Assembly (NCBI RefSeq): GCF_003672135.1
Contig: NC_039517.1
Span: 4,030,001 to 4,094,000, forward strand
DNA: 64,000 nucleotides
Source of the DNA: Ooceraea biroi
Taxonomy: Eukaryota > Arthropoda > Insecta > Hymenoptera > Formicidae
Direction: 5' to 3'
A program made the translations under genes and the position numbers. How positions within the stretch are numbered: position 1 is the first letter of the stretch; each line of letters opens with the position of its first letter. Below the pieces are notes generated by a model. That model saw only the letters and a program-made list of their open reading frames with translations, had not been told where the DNA came from and ran no database searches. Positions 1 to 11,800 of this stretch are shown here, one piece after another.

Positions 1-229
1 CGCAGCCGCGGTTCTATGGGGCAATCAGCGCAAATTTTTACCCCCATGGAATTTCTTTCCCGCTATAATTCACGTCATTGCGCGAATACCGCACCGTAAG
101 TAGAAAAGCGGGCTTTTCTTCGTTTCTCTTAAATAAAACAGATCACCGGCTACTGGACTGCCGGAACCCGGCGCATCAAGATATCTTCAGAAGTAGCATT
201 GTGACGAGCAAGTTTCAGACCGAATAGCA

Positions 230-940
230 TTAAGGGGGGAGCCTGCTTTAGAACGCTGAAAATAAGGTATATTTTACGAATTCTTTTTGGAGAAACTATA
301 CAGCGGATCATTATAAAACTTTGATGCATTTATTAGTACATGTTTAAAGATAAACAAAATTATTTTTTTATTTGAATATATCGCTTGTAGAGGTCGTCCT
401 GGAGAAATCTTAGTGCAGCCGCGTCGCCGGCATTGCAAATTGGTGAGCATTCTCCTGCCTCCAAATTTCGTCCAAACTGAAAAATTGAAATATCTTCTCG
501 TTATTTATGAATTCCCATCGTCGATGAACCAAAGAGAGAAGAAAAAAGTTGAAAAGTGTCAAAATGGTGGAGCTTAGAACACAAAAGTACGATTTTTAGG
601 CAAAGTTTTTGAACTTTTTCATGCAAAAATAATTGTTTAACTTCATGTTTTTATGAATATTAAAGGTTCATCGACGATGGGAATTCATAAATAACGAGAA
701 AATATTTCAATTTTTCAGTTTGGATGAAATTTGGAGGCAGGAGAATGCTCACCAATTTACAATGCCTCCAGGACGACCTCTACAGGCGATATATTCAAAT
801 AAAAAAATAATTTTTTTTATCTTTAAACATGTACTAATAAATGCATCAAAGTTTTATAATGATCCGCTGTATAGTTTCTCCAAAAAAATTCGTAAAATTA
901 TACCTTATTTTCAACGTTCTAAAGCAGGCTCCCCCCTTAA
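230..940 (+). mobile_element. TTAA-flanked foldback element, copy 1
   Basis: TTAA occurs at both edges (230-233 and 937-940), followed inward by the inverted terminus AAGGGGGGAGCCTGCTTTAG and its complement. The two arms are near-perfect inverted copies over about 300 bp each and surround a unique centre (roughly 520-670) that lets the copy be oriented. The left arm has a short insert (AGTGCAGCCGCGTCGCCGGC region) missing from the right arm. No transposase is present. A TTAA target site and terminal inverted repeats are typical of piggyBac-mobilised MITEs, so this is probably a non-autonomous piggyBac-type element. Open frames inside it simply reflect the repeat. Confidence 0.85.
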
Positions 941-2335
941 CGGTTAATGTAATCTTATTGAAAGTCGAGAGGAGAGTGTCTTACGTTGCCAAAATGAATA
1001 CCTTTGCTGCCATTGAACTGTGCCGACGCGTCGGTGAACAACTTTAAAATACCGTGTCGCGCGAATACGGCGAATGAGCCTTACGTGATTCGGTATTACC
1101 ATCACGTTCGTCATTGTCCGGCATGTCGATCCTCCGCATACGATGGGCATGCAAATGTTTCCTGAATAGCGGTAATTCTTCACACGTCATGTGTTTGCAA
1201 ATAATGGGAAAACACTAACGTCTTTAGCATCAGGTGTCTGCAGATTGGAAGTCCTTTCGACATCGACCGCCAGGATTGCGTCGTGGAAATCTCGATTTCG
1301 TAAAGAGAGCGAGATTTCCGCTTTTCGCTTCGCAGAGCGCTTAATGAATTTCGGTTCATATTACATATTACACGTGACGTTTCATATCGTTGTAGCGTCG
1401 AATGTACTAAAATATTATATACGATCCAACATCGTTACTCAACGTGATACTACAGCACGATGCTGGCGAATACTCGCCCGCTGCGCTTTAAATGCTGTGC
1501 CCTAGTTATTTTCGTAAAAGAGTTTCAGGACACGATGGTCTATTAATTTTTCAATTTAATAGCAAGCACTTTCGCACTTGGACTTCCGCACCTAGTGCAT
1601 TTCGTACGGAATGCGTGGCGAATAAGAAATAACGAGTGTAGCGACGAGCTATTCATAAAGTGCACTTTAGCTAGGCTTTGCTTTCACGTTTTACGGTAAA
1701 CCGAAACACCCGCTCTTCGACTCGAGGGAATTCGAGCCTTCAAAGACCAGCTAACTTCTTTTTAGCACTCGACTCCCGTGCTTATGGCGAAACGATCGGC
1801 AGTGACGCTCAAACCGAAGACGGTCTTTTATGATCTACGCTAAACCGCCTACGCGTTTGCGTGTCATAATAATAAATGATTTCTAGTTTCCTCTTTCGTA
1901 CACGCTGTATTTCGCGTGTTAGCGTTAAAAATTCAGAATGCGAACATCATGGCAAGATAAAGTGACTCTTATATCGGCAAGGCAACACGGAAGTGTCACA
2001 CTTGACTAGACAGCAGAAATCCCGGCGCAGAAGCATCATGTCGAAATCCGTCTTTCAGCAATTTCGCTTGTATTGTGCGTATGCGACTCCCCATGGATCG
2101 CGAAACGATTTATCAACGTTTCGATCTTCAATTACGAAATAAAGCGTAACGACGAAAAAACGGTCTTTTGTTGGACCGTACGCGATGAACGTGCCTCCTC
2201 AATCGATCCGATACAGCTCTAATCCCGCGTCAAGAATTCGTCTCTGATCACTACGTTGTCACGTATAACAAACATTCGCAGAGAGAACTGCCTTGTTAGA
2301 AATGATTACACTATTAATCATTAATTAAATCAGAT

Positions 2336-2370
<35 letters not shown>

Positions 2371-3588
2371 GTACACAGAATACAATCAACAAAATATAAA
2401 AACGATGGTTATCATTTATTTAACATCGACGGTTGATGTTGATGTTTTGATGTTATTCTGGTCATTGTCGAGATTACTACCCAGCAATCATCTGGAATGA
2501 AGATCGAAACATCTTCAGCCTAGTTACATACAACGCGTACCGACGTAACGAAGGCTGAACGAAGATGCAACGTGAGCTCGTCTTCAAGATGAGATTTCGA
2601 GGAAGGTGACAGCATCCGAAGCAACACATCACGCGAATGGTCAGTGGTATAACCGCAGCAGCTGCCGTATTAATTAGCGGCGAAACGTCGGGCTTTTCGC
2701 AATCCCCGGACGAATTTATCGGATCAATTTACACGCGTGCGCGCATTTACGATGCTATCGAGTTATCTTGAAGGGAACCTATTGGGAGTAAAGGCACCTC
2801 TCCTCGAGACCGGTAAGGAAGCGTCGTCTTGCTCGGTGGAAAGGGATGCCCGGCGCGACGTCTCGAGTAGAGGCAGAAGGCGTTCGCCAGTCTCTTGTCG
2901 ACTCTCAAGTCAAAACGTTCCGAGAACCTTCGCGTGTGCTGCGTCGTCGTGTGCTAGGCATGCTCGCCATAATTCGCCTACGCTCGAAAATCGATCACCC
3001 TTCGGAAATTCCGAAATGATCTTAAACGCGACGTTCAGGGAGCAACATCGAACATATCTTCCCCTTGTATCTGCTTTTCGCAACTCCCTCGTGAGCATAA
3101 GAGTAATCTGCAACTCGTTTCTCAAACTGGTAGGACGCGATGCCGGTATCATTTAATTAGCTCACGACGTGAGCTCCGTATTCTAGCACCGATTCGAGCG
3201 TAAGCGAGTTTGAAGCCCGAGAAGTGTAACGAAAGTTTTCGCATTGCTCAGTTCTTATTCGTACGAATCGCAGACACGTACTTCGTGCTCGGTGTAGCAT
3301 AGATCCATCTTTCCATGGTTCGCCTAAAGGTAGCCGTTTGCAGTGTCTCGTTTTCGGGCGCGAACATGTGCTCCCGTTACGGAGTTTAAAAGTGAGAGAA
3401 TCACGAAACGTGTAACCGGTCAACGGGATTGCAGGATTGTATCAGTACAAGTTGCAGGCACTCGACGACCGTGAGAAGGAAATATTTATTATCTCGGAAC
3501 GGTAAGATATTTCTAAGAATTGAAACTTTAATTAATTTAATTTACTTGATCTTTAGATCACTATTTGATACCACTGCGAATTGGTCGC
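941..3588. other. No supported gene; GA microsatellite only
   Basis: I see no exon with plausible splice sites or recognisable protein here. Open frames of up to 139 codons (2737-3156) occur in GC-rich sequence with overlapping frames on the opposite strand, so they carry little weight. A (GA)n microsatellite lies near 2340. Confidence 0.5.
2337..2367. repeat. (GA)n microsatellite
   Basis: An uninterrupted run of about 15 GA units can be read directly. Confidence 0.95.
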
Positions 3589-4316
3589 TTAAGGGGGGAG
3601 CCTGCTTTAGAACGTTGAAAATAAGGTATAATTTTACGAATTGTTTTTGGAGAAACTATACAGCGGATCATTATAAAACTTTGATGCATTTATTAGTACA
3701 TGTTTAAAGATAACAAAATTATTTTTTGATTTGAATATATCGCCTGTAGAAGTCGTCCTGGAGGCATCTTAGTGCAGCCGGCATTGTAAATTGGTGAGCA
3801 TTCTCCTGCCTCCAAATTTCATCCAAACTGAAAAATTGAAATATTTTCTCGTTATTTATGAATTCCCATCGTCGATGAACCTTTAATATTCATAAAAACA
3901 TGAAGTTAAACAATTATTTTTGCATGAAAAAGTTCAAAAACTTTGCCTAAAAATCGTACTTTTGTGTTCTAAGCTCCACCATTTTGACACTTTTCAACTT
4001 TTTTCTTCTCTCTTTGGTTCATCGACGATGGGAATTCATAAATAACGAGAAGATATTTCAATTTTTCAGTTTGGACGAAATTTGGAGGCAGGAGAATGCT
4101 CACCAATTTGCAATGCCGGCGACGCGGCTGCACTAAGATTTCTCCAGGACGACCTCTACGAGCGATATATTCAAATAAAAAAATAATTTTGTTTATCTTT
4201 AAACATGTACTAATAAATGCATCAAAGTTTTATAATGATCCGCTGTATAGTTTCTCCAAAAACAATTCGTAAAATATACCTTATTTTCAGCGTTCTAAAG
4301 CAGACTCCCCCCTTAA
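3589..4316 (-). mobile_element. TTAA-flanked foldback element, copy 2 (inverted)
   Basis: This is the same family as the element at 230-940, bounded by TTAA at 3589-3592 and 4313-4316. The asymmetric centre (about 3880-4020) is the reverse complement of the centre of copy 1, so this copy is in the opposite orientation. The CGCGTCGCCGGC-type insert now sits mainly in the right arm, as expected for a flipped copy. No coding capacity for a transposase is seen. Confidence 0.85.
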
Positions 4317-7300
4317 GGAAATCGCACTAATGTCGAGGGAAGGCCGACTTTGCGCGCTAATCAAATCGACTTGATTTGCGAAGCATCTCGACTTCGAACT
4401 CGCTCGTTAGACCGTGGCACGATGAGGTAACAATTGATCTTCGTGAATTGCTTAAAAGCTTAACAAACCACAGTTTCAGTTAATCTCGGTGATAAATTAG
4501 AATACTTTAAATGGGCTAAGTGTCTCATTTCCATGCGCATTTCAAAACCGAATTTTAAATCGCGAGTCGCCGCAACCAAGTGCAAATAGCGGCTCACGAC
4601 ATATTTCGTGATCGCAGTCGGTTCTTGGATTTAATCGCATATTATCGGTATAACGTAACCGTCTTTTAAGCGTTTCATGAACAATAACCGTCATTATTAC
4701 TGATTTGTGATGCAAAATCTTTTTGTGTTTTTAACTTAATAATACAAACAACTCTTTTTTGATAGAATAGCATTGATTAAAAGCTGTAACAGTTAGACAC
4801 TAGATATTAGATCCTAGTAATGGTGTCATCGTTATAACGAGAAAAACAAATTCTCTCCCGGATCATACATGACTGTGAAAACCCCAAAAAAATTTCTTTG
4901 TCTTAACGTAGATATGTAACTCCCATAAATGCGTGAATGCGGCTGTAGCCAACCTTGAGATAAAATAGAATGAAATTTATTTTACATCCGGCGTCGACCT
5001 CGAAGACTCACTTTCACTGCTCGCCACCCGCAGAAAAATGCAACAGCTGTTACGCATACGCGTGATATTTTCTGAGCTTCAAGGGTAGAGCACGCTAAGG
5101 GCACCATAAGACGCAGCTGCTTGCTCCGTGGACGAACTACACCTGCCTAAAAGTGTTTGTCGACTTGGATTCTTTCTTTCAGAGATCACGTTTACGCATA
5201 GTTCTGCTTAAATAAATCGACGAAACGTGCTGTAGTATTTAAAGTCCTTCCAAAAATGGAGCACTTTATCCAATTGATTTCAAATCTTTCGAATTTTATG
5301 CAGTACACATGTTCGAAGCGACAGCCGGCAAGTGCGTGCGTGCGTACGTCATCCACAGCGGAGAAGAAATAAAAGAGACGACGGGCTTTCGCTCACCAGA
5401 AAGCACAATTAGCTCATTCATCGTCCGCATCTCTAGTGTCAGCGTACGCGAGCGTACGTATTAAATGTGTGCACGACCGACAATCGTGTACGAGTACGAG
5501 CCAACGAGGGTTGGTTTATCGGTGCAGGCGCCAAGTAGTCAGTCATTGTGACTCGCAAGATACATTCTGTTAGCCAAGCTACGTGGCGCTCAAGAGGGTT
5601 TATTATTAACACTAACAGCCCTCCGTGCCTCATGCATCGTGCGCATCGAGATACACGTGTAAATTCGCGACTATGAGAGATCATTGCATGGAAAAGATCA
5701 CAGATTGATTATTCTCGCGTCACTTTTACAGTTTTCATATTTAGAAAGAACCGTTGCGGCACTGAGATCAAAAGGATGAACGTGAAGAAAGCGGTCCAGA
5801 GCATTCACTTTATGTATGAAAGTGATGCACCATTTCCGAAACTTGTTACCAAAAATAGAGTATCTCGGGCAAATAATAAAACGTTGTTCTTGTCTCGGTT
5901 ATTTTTATTGGAGATCATTTTTAGGGTCTAAAAAGGGCGAATGGCCTGAGGCGTTGCGGCTGCGAAAACCAGCCTGGGATGCGATCACCGAAAGCAAACT
6001 TCATTGCTCCGTGCAGGCGTGCGTGCGCGAGAGGAGGTTCGATCGCAGCCGCGGGGCTAAATTCCCGAATGCAACGCGTGATTCACTGGGTCGAGGTCGT
6101 TACTTAATCGAAATTGACGCACCCTTCAATTCGTTATAACGTCTCTGGAATGGAGCGAGAGCATTTGTCAAAACGAATGCACGAGACGAAAATATCAGAG
6201 GATAATTAAAAGCGGATAAAAAGCAAATCCACTCTAAAAGTTAATCAGTCTGGAAATATGGAAGAAAACTCCGCCAACTACGTGGAAGATTGCCCAAGCC
6301 AGTGAAAAATCTTGACACGAAACTTGACGATACTAGCACAGCCGTGTCCGCGAAGAAGTTAAAAGCGCTGAGGGATAAGCGTTGGTAAAGCACGCGCCTT
6401 GCCATGTGCAACGCGTCTTTCCACCTCACCAACACGTCACAAGAGTGGATACGCCTATTACCGCTCGTGAGATTAGAGCAATTTATAGTATCGCCCGAGA
6501 GTACCGACCCACGCGGCGAACACCACACTTCCGGTCAAGAATGTGTTAGCGATTTCGTTTCATTATTACTGAGGGCTCGTATCATATTTTTTATCAAATA
6601 AAATTCCGTGTTAGACATAACGCTGCAAGTGATTATCTGAAATTCTGAAATTTTCAGGAAAATCCTGCTTCTTCGATAGCTACCGCACTAGAGAAGCGTG
6701 CACCAATCGCGCACAACAGCGTTAATAAAATCGCGACATTCCCGGAGCTCCTAAACGTTTCTGTGGGTGGTTACAGGTCTCAAACGCGTATCTTGATCAT
6801 TTCTCTGGCTCACCCACGCTACCGCTGGCACGCCAAGTACGCTAAACGCGTTTATTTCACCGGTACGCGTCGCGGCCCGCGCACGGTTCTTTCTCTCGCC
6901 TCCTCTTCGCTCGCCACAATGCTGCTTTCAGTGGCAGGCCTCAATTTGCCGTAATTATTATGTTTATCTTCCTCATTCACTTAAGTCCGCGCACCGACTT
7001 CGACGAGCCGGTCCTCCGTGTGCATTTTGTTCAGTGCAGTGGTACCGAAACGTGGCTGTAACCGCCAGGCACCACGGTGCCGCCTCGTACGTACGATTTG
7101 CAATGCAGCATGTTTGCACCTTTCTTCTGCTTATTTAATCAGATCGGAATTCCTAGCTCGCCAGCTATGTAATTATAATTATGATCGTGGGAGTTCCTAT
7201 CTCGGTGGAGTGAACTTTATGTTTCGAACGTAAATGAAACATGAGATAGAAGCAAGTCCGTCAAATAATTGCAAAGTACGCTGTACGTAAACTGGGATCA

Positions 7301-7404
7301 AGACGCTCGCAGAGTTTTGTCGTGACAGCAATCAAGAGAAATGCAAAACAGAATTTCAGCGGAACGCTCGCGTACGTACACGATACGCTGGTCGCGTTGC
7401 GAGC

Positions 7405-7985
7405 GTACCATGTGCGTGGCTACACGGCCACGCGCCGATCATTACATCCTAGAAAGGGTGGGTCTACCAACGATCCACTGTGTCGAATCCAATTTGCGTG
7501 ATCCTTTCCCTCGGAAACGACACGAAATCCTCGTCACGCCCGGCAGTTTGCAACGTGCTCGGCTCAGCTCGAGTCGACTGCACTTTCGACGAGCGTGAGA
7601 AGCGAGTGTCGGAATGTTGCGCCTACGAAGAAAATAACACGACTTAGTGCGCTTCTCGATCACCGGATAGACACGACGCGTACGGAACACGCGTTAACCG
7701 TTTCATAAAATCCACCTCGGGCGTTACAACTTTATCCGGTCGGCCTGGAAATATCTCCTCCCAGCTCGCGATCGTGCGATGTAACGCGGCGGGGGACGAT
7801 GCTCGTGTAACGTCCGGTTCCTCACGTGCGTACCACGAATGGCCACGCGCCGATCATTACGCTCGCGAGAGAACGCGGCAACCACCACCGATCCAGTTTG
7901 TCAAACGCAATTTGCGCGATCCCTCTTCATCGCGGAAACGAATCAGCTCGGCGGTGTGCCCGATAATTTACGGTTTCTACCACGT
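7405..7985. repeat. Diverged tandem duplication, ~415 bp period
   Basis: The segment starting with GGCCACGCGCCGATCATTAC at 7426 recurs at 7841. Downstream sequence also aligns with gaps: a GATCCA block, a CAATTTGCG(T/C)GATCC block and a CGGAAACGA block follow in the same order in both. The offset is about 415 bp. The copies are well diverged, so the duplication is old. No open frame is shared convincingly. Confidence 0.6.
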
Positions 7986-8409
7986 CACGAGAAGAAGCCG
8001 TGGCGTGCGATAACGAAAGGAGCGATGCTACACGAGCGATTCCTCTGGAAAAGCAGTCGGTTGAATGGTCTCGGTGGACCGAAATAACGCTCCGCGAGAA
8101 GAAGTCATCTCCCGCTACGTGCCATCGCGCATACCTCCTATAAAGATGGAGGTTTATATCGAATCGAGCCGCATGTAGTACCTCACGTATTTTTCAAAGT
8201 CAGAAAAAGGCGAGGACTTTTCTCCGTACGACTGGCCCTTGACTTCTCGGTACCGTGATGCTGGAGCGTCCTCCACTGCCAAGTTTGCTTGGTCGAAGCA
8301 GAGTTAGCGCGAATGGATTGTTTCTGCGGCCGAGCGAAGGCCTTTGGGAAAGTGTAAAGAGAGTCTGAAGTGAGAAAGAGAAAACGAGAAGGGCAAGGGA
8401 AAAGAGAGA

Positions 8410-8429
8410 AAGAGAGAGAGAGAGAGAGT
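8410..8429. repeat. (GA)n microsatellite
   Basis: A run of about ten GA units, within a broader purine-rich stretch. Confidence 0.9.
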
Positions 8430-8561
8430 GACAAAGTAACTCTCTGCCGAGCCGGATAGAACGCGAGGAAACGAGAAAGAGCGAGGATGAAGCGAGAGAT
8501 GAGCGTGGGGTTACAACGAGAGGAGAAAGAAGGAAGAAGTTGGCGAGAAGAGAAGACGAAG

Positions 8562-8667
8562 ATGGGAGACAGAAGAGAAGGAGAAGAGGACGGCTCAGGG
8601 AGTAAGAAGAAGAAGACGAAGAAGTTAAGATGGTCCAGCGCAGGCAGCATCACCACCGCAGCCGGAG
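8562..8667 (+). CDS. bbg: bbg-like gene: tentative first coding exon
   Basis: Reading from the ATG at 8562 (A at -3, G at +4) gives a lysine-rich peptide containing KKKKTKKLRWSSAGSITT, which reads like real protein rather than chance translation of purine-rich DNA. Earlier in-frame ATGs exist at 8487 and 8499. A donor GAG|GTGATG after 8667 leaves phase 1, exactly what the next exon at 11051 requires. The donor is only moderately strong and the flanks are low-complexity, so this exon is inference. Confidence 0.45.
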
Positions 8668-8780
8668 GTGATGACCTGCTCAAGGCCACCCGCTCCCAAC
8701 CTCTCGGACCGAAGAGGAGAACCACTCTTCTTATTTCTCGTTGCTCCCTTTTCTCTCTTTCGACTCCTTGCATCTCGTGG

Positions 8781-8819
<39 letters not shown>

Positions 8820-11800
8820 CGCGCGCGCCTTCTCCTCTCTTTCTGTCTCCTGTCTTCCTTCTGCCTCTTTCTCTTTCTCACACGGTCAGTTTCCGTGCAT
8901 CTGCCTTTCTTGGGCTCGCTGAACTCTGCACAAACTTGGTCCTCCTTCTCCCTGACTCTCTGTCCTTCCCCGCTTTCTCGAAGAATAGTTGACAATTGTA
9001 AAAAATATTACAGAGTATATGGAACGATCTCGAGATCGTGCAATCGTTCTTAACTAGAAGTTTCTCAAGAAACTTGAAGTTAATTGCAACTTGCATATAG
9101 GGGATACCGCGATGTACCATAAATTTTTAGTCTTCATTTAGTTTTCAGGCTTCCTAGTTTCAAACTGCTGGTGCTATCTAATAAGTGCTATATTCCGAAC
9201 GGACATTTTTCGTCAGTTTCGAGACCGCTAACGGCCACGCGCGCGCATGTTCTTCTTTACGACGACGTAAACCCGCATCCAGATGCCGACGAAGAAAATT
9301 CGAGCAAAACTCACGATGCGTCAGGCTCGTACGAGAGTAGAAGAGAGAAAAAGATTCACCGTAATACAAGAAGCCATAAAGCGATCGAGATCGCGCAGTT
9401 AATCCGCTCGCCACCATGATACTGTTCGTCGGCGAAGAATGCGGTGCATCATCGACGTAACGCAATGAAAAAAATCTTGGTTCCCCTTATTTATCCTATC
9501 CGTTCGATTAATTTGATCGGCCGTTTTTTCTCAAGTGCGATCATCCGAGAAAGCGAGACGCGTGCGCGAATTATAGGTCTTCCAACGCGGAGGTTCCAAG
9601 TAAGATGAGATTTCCTATATTGCGGCAAAATTTATTAGAACGAAATTATTGCTTGCAGGATAATAAACGTCGCGCTAGCCTGGTAGATTACGAAATTTTC
9701 GAAAGGAAATTTTGCAAGCGTATTACGACGAGAAATATATATGTACATGTATCGTATATTATATACTGATTCTGCGTACGGTGCACACACACTCGGTTGT
9801 ATCTGATGTTTAATAAGTGCGGGTCAACTGGAGTCAATGGTGCAGCTGTGTCCACCGACGGCGAACTATTACCTCGATTCATTACCAGTGGCCTCTTTGT
9901 GCACGTCTCTTGTTTCGTAGGACTTCTCCATGCCACCCCACCGTTAACTTTTCTTAATTGAAATGTCACCCATAGCGCAGTTCCGCCGGCTATATAGTCA
10001 CGAATACGTTTATAAGAACGTGTTGCTGTACGAATTTACCTCCACGTAATGCAAAGACACGAATTATACAGGGTGTCCCGGGTTTTAACCGACAAACTGC
10101 GGGAGCATATTCTACTAGTGGAAATAAGAAAAAATTCTTATATCGAGTTTGCTTAGAAATGCTTTATTACAAAGTTATAAACCAATATTGAAAAGAAATA
10201 TCAGATAAGTAACAACGGATTTTTTCACAAAAATAAAAATTATCTACGCAATGATTTAGTGACGCATTTCAAAATGTTGTCCTTGCACATCGATACAAGC
10301 TAGACATCGACGTAGTACAGAATTTGTTACGGTACGACATTCCTGAAAATTTGTTGCATCTCAGTAACTGAATTAGTAATTCGTTGCTTTAAATCTATCT
10401 GGTACTCTCCTGTTAGGAAATCTACGTTGATACTCTCGTACGGCAGCTCGTGCATTTCCGTCACAGAATCCGTACACGAAATGAATATCAGTGTATTCCT
10501 CATTTGAAAACACTTTTGGCATTCTGATAGTAATTGCTAGTTCACACGACGATTGAAACCTAACAGCTACTGTTGTGAAAGTAACAATCATACTGAATCG
10601 TTTCAACATAGTGAACATGAATACATGTGAATACACATACATAAATATCTTCGACCTTGCAAATTCTACACTATGTTCCGTTGTTACTTATCTGATATTT
10701 CTTTTCAATATTGGTTTATAACTTTGTAATAAAGCATTTCTAAGCAAACTCGATATAAGAATTCTTTCTTATTTCCACTAGTAGAATATGCTCCCGCAGT
10801 TTGTCGGTTAAAACCCGGAACACCCTGTATATGTCAGACGTTCCTCTTTGCTACTTCAACTTCAAAGAATCGATACGAGTCATCTTGACAATATTCTAAC
10901 AAAATGAGCGATTTCTCTCACGATCACAGCTGTGATCAGTAAGCACAACTGCACGTAGTCTTCGTATAGAGGCACACTGTGTTTAAAGGTTCACGCAGCA
11001 ATGGCTTAGACACTGTGTATAATAAATAATGGTACGTGCATTTGTTGCAGCGCGAGATGACGAAGCGGACCGTGTGAGCAAGATTACGGAATACACGGAG
11101 GAGGAGAACAAGAATCCGAACAAAGGTAAGAAAAAAGAGATCCATAAAATATCTATTACTTAAGCAAGTCAAAGTACTTCGCAGTAGGCCAAAGCTGTAA
11201 GAACGCGCGACTTTTCCGCGCGATCAGCGAACAATGGGACCATAAAAACTTGTCCAAGATCGACATATTACTTTCGCGAACGATCTTATCGTAAGGAATT
11301 AAGATATGACTCGACGATTTCGACAATGCTATTGCGTTTATGTGCAGCGGCCCGTGGACCGTATTCATCGCGAGGCAACGATAACTCCGGGACGCCGTGT
11401 CAAAGTCGCTCTTCGCTCGCGAAATGAATCGAAAATGTCAGACGGACACACGACACGCGCACGGTCAGCACCGGATCGACCAATCTCGGGTAACAATGGT
11501 ATTAACCCGTGCGAATACCCCATGCGATTTACGCCGATCTCCCGTCCTTCGCTATGGTGAAAGTCTGTAGAATTCGTCCCCGATCGTGTTGCGAACTTCA
11601 CATTGAGATCCTCCCGACGCGTCACGATCTTGCTCGAAACCAGCAATGCTAGGTAACGAACATCTCACGTTGCCTCGTAAACTAGCAACGGGCAACACCG
11701 ACCGATGTCTGGCCGAACGTCGAAGCAACGATTTTTAATCAAACGGAAGAAAGCATATCAAATTTATAACTTACAGTCGACTCGAGTGACCGAAACAATC

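Larger units (their letters stand above)
4317..8486. other. No supported gene; contains a diverged local duplication
   Basis: Mostly mixed-composition sequence rich in CpG. Short open frames exist in all six frames but none resembles a known protein or has convincing splice context. This could be upstream regulatory or 5' UTR territory of the bbg-like gene that starts further right. A diverged direct duplication at about 7.4 and 7.8 kb is listed separately. Confidence 0.45.

Noticed and set aside
720..1047. Small frames repeated at 720 and 25961 as identical peptides
   Set aside because: They lie inside arms of the TTAA foldback element. Identity reflects the repeat, and no transposase similarity is seen.
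2737..3156. 139-codon plus-strand frame
   Set aside because: No recognisable domain, unusual Arg/Ser content, overlapping minus-strand frame and no splice or promoter support.
8183..8995. 270-codon open frame on the minus strand
   Set aside because: It crosses both the TC and GA microsatellites and consists mainly of R/E and S/L/F runs. The opposite strand is also open, which is typical of purine/pyrimidine tracts.
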